Shown here: piece by piece, positions 58,311-64,000 of the stretch
Position numbering within the stretch: the first letter of the stretch is position 1
Layout: every line of letters begins with the position of its first letter
Assembly: GCA_037903355.1 (NCBI GenBank)
Contig: JBAJFE010000023.1
Span: forward strand, 558,001-622,000
Length of the DNA: 64,000 nt
Source of the DNA: Trichuris trichiura
Taxonomy: Eukaryota > Nematoda > Enoplea > Trichinellida > Trichuridae
Reading direction: 5' to 3'
Notes under the pieces: generated by a model
Told to the model about the DNA's origin: nothing
Database searches by the model: none
What the model saw: only the letters and a program-made list of their open reading frames with translations
Program-made: the position numbers and the translations under genes

Positions 58311-58935
58311 TAAGTAAGTCCTGCAATGTACTTGCACGTCATTAATGCTTAACATTCAAAGCAGAGCGAATTGAACAGCGCCTTCTCAGTCGTACAATTT
58401 GGTACATTAAAAAAGTTGAGCAATTATTTAGTTGCATTTTAAATAACGACTACGAGCTGCATTAGACGGGAGCGCAATTTTTTGCCTTGCCGCGGTTTGA
58501 TGCAATAGTAGAAGCAAACTTGCTGCACCGCTGCGGCTGACAGTACTAACGGAACAAACTAGAAAATCATTTGCTACTATCTCCTACCTGTTTCTTGCAT
58601 TGATACAGCTTACCCGCCGTCCTTGTCTACTATTTTTGATCTCCATCGATACCTTTCCTTGAACTTCAAATGAACGCGTACTTTTCATTCCAAATAAACC
58701 ATTGCGCAGACGTCGATACATCCTTTTTTTGTGGAATCCATAAAACATAAGAAGGAAATGACTTGCTATCTACGACGGCAGAAAACGTCAGTGAAGTGTT
58801 ACTATATTTTCTTTTGCGTAAAAAGGAATGGTGACGTAATTGCATTGCTTTTTCGTACTGTGCTGTTCCGTGGAATGGAGGGTTGATGCTGATAATGTTA
58901 CGCAAAAGGTTTTACTCCAATAAACGTTCTATAGG

Positions 58936-61900
58936 TCAATCCATTTCCTTCGCTAATACCGAAGAGTCGGTGCCGCTAATAGTTTCCACTTCCATTTCAA
59001 CGGTTACATTTTCTCCCGGCGGTTCTTGCACTGCTACAGCTTCCTCACCAGTTGAAAAAGCAACACGAATTTCAGCCGCATCTTTGATTTCTTCACCATT
59101 CGGCTCTTCAGTTCTTGTTTGGCATTCAATCACTTCTTGGTTGGTCGTTGCACCATCTGGCTGTACGGCTTTCTTTTTGACTTTCTGGGCGGCCGTATAC
59201 GCTTTGCTAATGATTTTTCGAGTTAACTCTCCCATTTGGTGACCCACTAATTCAATCGGCTCTTTACCGACTTCAACATACGTAACTTTAACGACCTCAT
59301 CTGTGCAGCTATTTTTTGCAACGATGAGATGCCTATGACGACAGTTGTTTAACAGTGGATTGCAGCGTAAAGGGCGCATACACTTACGATATTTCAGGTC
59401 GGTCAATATGCGATATCATATGAGCTTGAATTCTTTGCATTGTTGGAAAGCTTCGATCACAAAAGGCGCAAACGAATGGTTTCGGCCGTTCATGCCATTG
59501 AGCATGCGATTGGAATGCCTTTTTGCCGAAAAAGGTTTTTTTGCATTTCGGACAACAATATTTGCCAGTTGGTTTATGACCAGTCGAATGGACGCATAGC
59601 TCCTCGATTCGATCATAGAAGCGATGACACAAGTTGCAACCAAACGGCTTTGGTGGTTTGTGTACTTTCACATGAACATCTGCAACAAAAACCAAACAAG
59701 CCGGAGCAACATAAGTAAAACAGCAGTTTGCCTACCAAAATTTTCTTTCATTTTGAAAGCCGCGCCGCAAGTCTCGCAAGTGAATCGTTTCGGCGAATCG
59801 TGCCACTTCATGTGAATCTTCCAACTTGAACGCGACATGAACCTCATCGAGCACAGTTTACACGCATACGGCTTTTCGCCGGTGTGCAGATTCCTGTGGG
59901 CCGACAAGTAGTTCGGACGATGAAATATCTCCCCGCACACGTCGCATACGAAGTCCTGCAAACCAACAAAGCGGATCGCCTATAGGAATTTCATTTTTCT
60001 TTTCCACAAACCCAACCTGACTCGAATGCTTTAACTGATGACGTTGGAAGAACAGCTGGTCCGCAAATCTTCTACCGCAGTCATTGCAACGCCATTGACC
60101 ATGAATAAGCACATGCTTTGCCAAATCCTCTTTCGCCCGAAACATCTCCGGACAAAACGAGCAAGGAAACCGATAACCAAGATCTCCGTGACGAGCCTTT
60201 AATGGACGTTCACACATGTATACATACTGCGTTTTAGGCAAAGTATGAAATGGTATTGTTATTTTAATTTGCTGTATACTTCACCTGGGCATTACGTAGA
60301 AGGACAAATAATAACTGAGTAAAGCGTGAATCGCATCTTGACAGCATAGACATTCAAGACCTTGTTACCTAAGCTACCGAAAACCAACAGTAGCGACACC
60401 TACTGGGAGAAGTACGCGGCGGTTATGCCGTGTAGGCATAACTTAGCCTAAGCTTAGGCTTAGGGACGCGACAGTCCGCAATGTTCTACGATTTAGGCAT
60501 TCAGTTTCCATAGCATTCTTGTTGGCTATCATGTGTTTCGCCTTAACCAACACTTAAACCAAAATATAAGGAAAGTGTAGTAGACAAAGTAGCGAGAAAA
60601 GAAAGGCATTTTGTCCTGCAGATGTCGCCACTGTAGGATTGCGGGAGCATAGCTGAAAAAGCTTACTTCGGTACTTTGCCAAATTGCCATTAGGCATTGT
60701 ACGGAAAGTTTAGAAAGTTTATCAAATATTACTTGATGCTTAACACTGCTTACAGATTTTAGGGATTACGTAGGTTGCCCACGTACTTTACACAACGCTT
60801 AATTTCATACACTGCCTTTAACATATAGGTATCCAGCTTTTTCGTCTCCAACATAGATGTTTTTGAAGACAAAAATTTGCATATATTTTAAAAGGCGTCC
60901 AACACTTGATTACCCTATAATGGACGTCCAACCGAGTAGCGTTGGAAAAGATTTGACAGCACGCGGAACACCTGATTGGCTCTTGACTATTGTGCAACAT
61001 AAGATGCTTCAGCAAGTTTTCATTCCATTTGAATGTTTTCCCGCAGAATCTGCACGTGAATGGCAAGTAGCCATGTTTGGGCATTCGGTGAGCAATACTG
61101 TGCTTTTCCAACATTTGCAGCTTTGAATAACGTTTGCCGCAAAGCGAACAGTAATAGTCGTAAGTTACGATTTGCACTGGCGGCTTCATCGGCAAAACAG
61201 CTCCCTAATAATATTGACAAAAAGATTTTGTTGGAAATCAAATTAAATTGTAGGCTTTTAGAATTCGATTACCTCAACTTCATTGGTATCATGCTCTTCG
61301 TGTGCGTGTACGCTGTTTAGCAGATTGGAAGGAAATTCCAAATTGCAAATAGGGCATTTACGCATAAACACCGGCTCCGTTTCACCGTAGATTTCCTCCC
61401 AGTCGGGCTCCTCTTCGATATCGTCAACCAAGTTTAATTCTGAAGAAAAGCAAAGAAAAAAGTTGGGCCCAAGAAATGACAAAAACAACTTCACTTTGCC
61501 GTTCGGCAGCCTCGCGTTCCATTACACCTCTATGGTCGTTACGGATATGCGCTTTGAAACTTGCATCATTGGCAAAGAATAATTCCCGATTGCAGAAACG
61601 ACAATAATACGCGTCTTTGCGGGGATGGACGATTTGTTGATGCAGTTTAAGCTGATCAAAACTGGAAAATTGCCTTGCGCACCTATCGCACACCCATAGA
61701 CCGTCCACTCTTGTGTTTGAAAGCGGCAGCAAATTTTCCTGGCCGGCTAGTTTCTCCACTTGTACGTACCATTGCTCACCACTTCCCAAACGAACTACAG
61801 TGGCGTCTTCGGGCGGCTGTTCCGTGGTAAAACGCTTCAAGATAACTTTAAAAGAATAGTGAAACCAAAAAACGTTTTTCAAAAATTGAACTTTTTAAAA

Positions 61901-62730
61901 TCACCATTTGCGACTGGAACATCGGGTGCATTGGGCAGACGTACCGGCAGTATAGCTTCATCTTCAGCGCTTTAACGTTTTGTGTAGTAGAGAAGGTACA
62001 ACGATTGCCTCTTCTTACCTTGTTATTTTAATCAAAGCCGCACAGATTATCTGATTTCTCGTTTCCAACACCTGTTTGAACTTTGTCATCTCCTCGCTGC
62101 GTTTTTCCGTTTCCTGAATTGCGCGACGAACGTTGTCAACGGCAAGACGCAACTTTTCTTTCTCTGTCATATCTTGTCCATTCGGTAAAACGGCAAAAAT
62201 AGAGCCGACTGGAATGGATGATGCCGGTACAACAGGCAGAAATGTCCCATCGTCTGGTTTCGACAGTACGCTATCTTTGATTTGTTGGGAAGACAGTATC
62301 TGCCCTGTCACGGAATCGGATTGTTGTCTAATCAAAAGGCGGCAGTACTTTCGCGTCAAAGCACCATATATGGCACAGGATGCGACTTACTGCGGTATGT
62401 CTCCTTCGACATCAGCGAAGAGTAGATGCTGATCTTCGCCAACGGGACGCAAATTAACTTCTTCAAACTGAACCACCTTTGCTCCTTCAAGTGCTTCAAG
62501 GGTTACTCCCGCTTCTTTTAGTTGCTCCGCCGTAATCTACGTTAAAAAGCCAATATTGACTAATGGCAACGGATGCAAGCCAATATTCTTCTTACTTGAA
62601 CAATATTGCCACGTTGTTCACTGAATTCAGCCATTGATTCAGCGCCGGATAAAAGTCTAGCCAGTTGAGCTGGGTCAGCGTCAAAAGCATTAACGTTTTC
62701 TTCGACCACTGAAAATAGGTTATCGGTCAT
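58936..62730 (-). CDS. polydactyl C2H2 zinc-finger protein, 11 exons
   Basis: Exons: 62730-62596, 62536-62391, 62327-62019, 61969-61905, 61845-61495, 61439-61273, 61204-60914, 60226-60017, 59955-59736, 59679-59388 and 59332-58936. All ten introns are GT-AG and phase-consistent: 49-68 bp except one of 687 bp. The total is 2,583 nt, 860 residues. The N-terminal third is acidic without known domains. About 14 fingers run from residue about 271 to 723 (for example YYCSLCGKRYSKLQMLEKH, FVCDVCGEIFHRPNYLSAH). The sixth is degenerate and the eleventh is split by an intron. A TGEKP-type linker occurs once. The acidic C-terminal tail ends LAKEMD. A nuclear DNA-binding regulator is the expected role. 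I could not assign an orthologue. Confidence 0.93.
60280..60770. repeat. interspersed repeat with TTAGGC motifs, copy 2 (intronic)
   Basis: It lies within the only long intron of the zinc-finger gene and matches 2,205-2,690. It contains GCCTAAGCTTAGGCTTAGGG and GATGTCGCCACTGTAGGATT. Confidence 0.6.
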
Positions 62731-63151
62731 GAAAGTTCAGATGTGGCGCAGTTGGAGAACCATCAGAATTTTTAACTGGTTCCATTGTTTAATAAGTTCT
62801 TTTTCGGTAAGTACGAGTCCCAAATCAGCAAAACGGCAAACTTTTAGAATTGCCTACACGAAACTACAGTAGTACAGAAGCTGGCAGGTACAGCCATTGT
62901 TTCGCTGCTAAAGAAAGAAATGTTCTCTTAAATTCAATCGCGTCGCTTTTTTTGTTCAGTGGATGCCTTTTTTGACCAAAAATAGCTGATCTTGAAGATT
63001 CCATTGCGTAAAACAAGCGCAAAAATTATAGTTTCTATTAAGTTCATATGCTTGCAGCCGGCCGCCGCCTCTCGACGGTTTATCGAACTAAAAGACCCGA
63101 TTCAAAACGTAGCTCGTTTTTGGAAGAAAGCGGATTCTTTTTGTAGTCGCT

Positions 63152-63322
63152 ATGGTAGAAAGCGATGCTTACGGGCATCCGCCGCAAATGTTGGAACACC
63201 TTACGCGACACTACAAATTGAAAAATGGTCATACGGAAAAAGTAAGAAAATGGCAGACCATTTTCAAGGCATCCTGTCAGAACTATCCTAATAAATTACC
63301 GTCTAGCGACGCTTTGTTATAG
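63152..63322 (+). CDS. possible small CDS, frame ambiguous
   Basis: The ATG at 63152 opens 56 codons with good coding character (YGHPPQMLEHLTRHYKLKNG). A second frame from the ATG at 63048 gives a basic, presequence-like start (MLAAGRRLSTVYRTKRP) but stops at 63,146. A third frame is open from 62,992 to 63,291, ending just at AATAAA. A one-base lesion, a different splice form or a chance overlap could explain this. No family was recognised. Confidence 0.3.
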   Translation: MVESDAYGHPPQMLEHLTRHYKLKNGHTEKVRKWQTIFKASCQNYPNKLPSSDALL

Positions 63323-63499
63323 CTTCAAGCTTTTTCTTTATTCCCGCGCGTATGGAGGAAGTTTTTTAGCCCTTCACGTTTGTGCTCATTTTTATACGGT
63401 TTGTTTCGACAACAAATCCATCGGATGGCGCCATTCTTACGCCTTAGAACGAACTGTACCGCTAACCAGGTCGGATATTGACTAAGTAGAAATTCTTCC

Positions 63500-63685
63500 C
63501 GCCGATCTACGTACGTACCTGTACTATGCCGGCTGCCGCTTCAGTGTCGCTTATTGCTCATCGTACTGAGCTCGCTGGTTGTAATCGTTCTTTAATGCCG
63601 AGCTAACGCACTTCCGCTATGTTTAGTGCCTTTTAAGTGCTGTCATCAGTTGCTAGTTGCCCTTTAGGTTGAGTAAAACCTGAAT
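63500..63685 (+). mobile_element. LTR/leader of a plus-strand Gypsy copy
   Basis: From about 63,610 the sequence (CTATGTTTAGTGCCTTTTAA ... TTGCCCTTTAGGTTGAG) matches, inverted, 47,255-47,315 next to the other gag start. The LTR's left limit is not clear, because the upstream part differs from the 47.3 kb LTR. Confidence 0.5.
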
Positions 63686-63721
63686 TATTTTGTTTCGTCA
63701 CAATTTACTCAACTGAAAGTC

Positions 63722-64000
63722 ATGGAATGTCTACCGAAGCCGGGTAAAGTGTATGTGGATCCGAATTGTCCCTCCGCCGTGCTGGAGAGGAATTGGCGCG
63801 CAACGTTCGAAAAATTTCTCGCTGCCCTGCCAACGAAAGCCATGGTCGCCAAAGTTCTGCTCATAAATCACGTGTCGCCGAGGACCTTTTTCTACTTCGC
63901 GGGAATCAGTTCGTACGAAGAAGCTATGCACACGTTAAAACGAGCGCAGAGTGAAAATTCAAAGCCGTATCCGCATCTCAGTATCAAGAGGAACTCGTGC
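63722..64000 (+). CDS. gag: Gypsy-type gag, N-terminal part, runs off the window
   Basis: The frame is open from ATG for 93 codons to the window edge. It begins MECLPKPGKVYVDPN, and the first 50 residues closely match the broken copy at 47,201-47,030 (SAVLE.NW.ATFEKFLAA, AKVLLINHVS). The following part (FFYFAGISSYEEAMHTLKRA) is missing from the other copy. Gag would form the particle shell of the retrotransposon. Whether the rest of the element is intact cannot be seen. Confidence 0.8.
   Translation, partial: MECLPKPGKVYVDPNCPSAVLERNWRATFEKFLAALPTKAMVAKVLLINHVSPRTFFYFAGISSYEEAMHTLKRAQSENSKPYPHLSIKRNSC

Overview
This is nuclear DNA of a eukaryote, most likely a nematode and probably a clade I (Trichuris-like) worm. 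The organism is an inference. It rests on very short GT-AG introns (mostly 45-72 bp), small genes, splice-acceptor signals just upstream of initiator ATGs, as expected with trans-splicing, TTAGGC motifs in interspersed repeats, a Ty3/Gypsy element of a kind common in such worms, and moderate AT richness. There are no prokaryotic operons and no CRISPR array. Coding sequence had to be assembled exon by exon, with reading phase required to match across every GT-AG junction.

Layout. 0-12.5 kb is comparatively gene-rich: the 3' end of a tail-anchored protein gene, a complete four-exon fatty-acid-binding protein (FABP) gene on the minus strand, a divergent neighbour, and several small multi-exon genes of unknown function, one of which has a hairpin transposon inserted at its last exon. 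12.5-20.2 kb is gene-poor and carries a diverged 0.5 kb duplication. 20.5-29.6 kb is an old tandem satellite of about 20 monomers of about 460 bp, bracketed on both sides by a different, roughly 60 bp TCAAA-rich repeat. 31.5-34 kb holds further tandem repeats, including a 41 bp GCATGC-rich array. 34.3-36.6 kb contains two minus-strand genes with very small introns. 37-45.4 kb is dominated by fold-back (hairpin) elements and a 300 bp TG microsatellite. 45.7-47.8 kb is a decayed minus-strand Gypsy element whose reverse transcriptase is missing. 48.9-49.8 kb is a non-autonomous hAT element with an 8 bp target duplication. 51-53 kb has a small coiled-coil gene, a truncated LTR in inverted orientation, a broken histone H3/CENP-A-like pseudogene and a perfect 234 bp palindrome. 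58.9-62.7 kb is an 11-exon gene for an 860-residue protein with about 14 C2H2 zinc fingers. The window ends in the 5' part of a second Gypsy copy whose gag frame is open to the edge.

The most unusual content is a family of fold-back elements. At least three share one unpaired tail of about 30-45 nt, a long hairpin, and target duplications of 10, 13 and 14 bp. Related copies carry a CTGANGA...GAAA signature resembling a hammerhead-ribozyme core, and two carry a segment whose substitutions look codon-structured. The best-supported host genes are the FABP gene, the zinc-finger gene, the 103-residue three-exon gene at 12 kb and the two-exon gene at the left edge.
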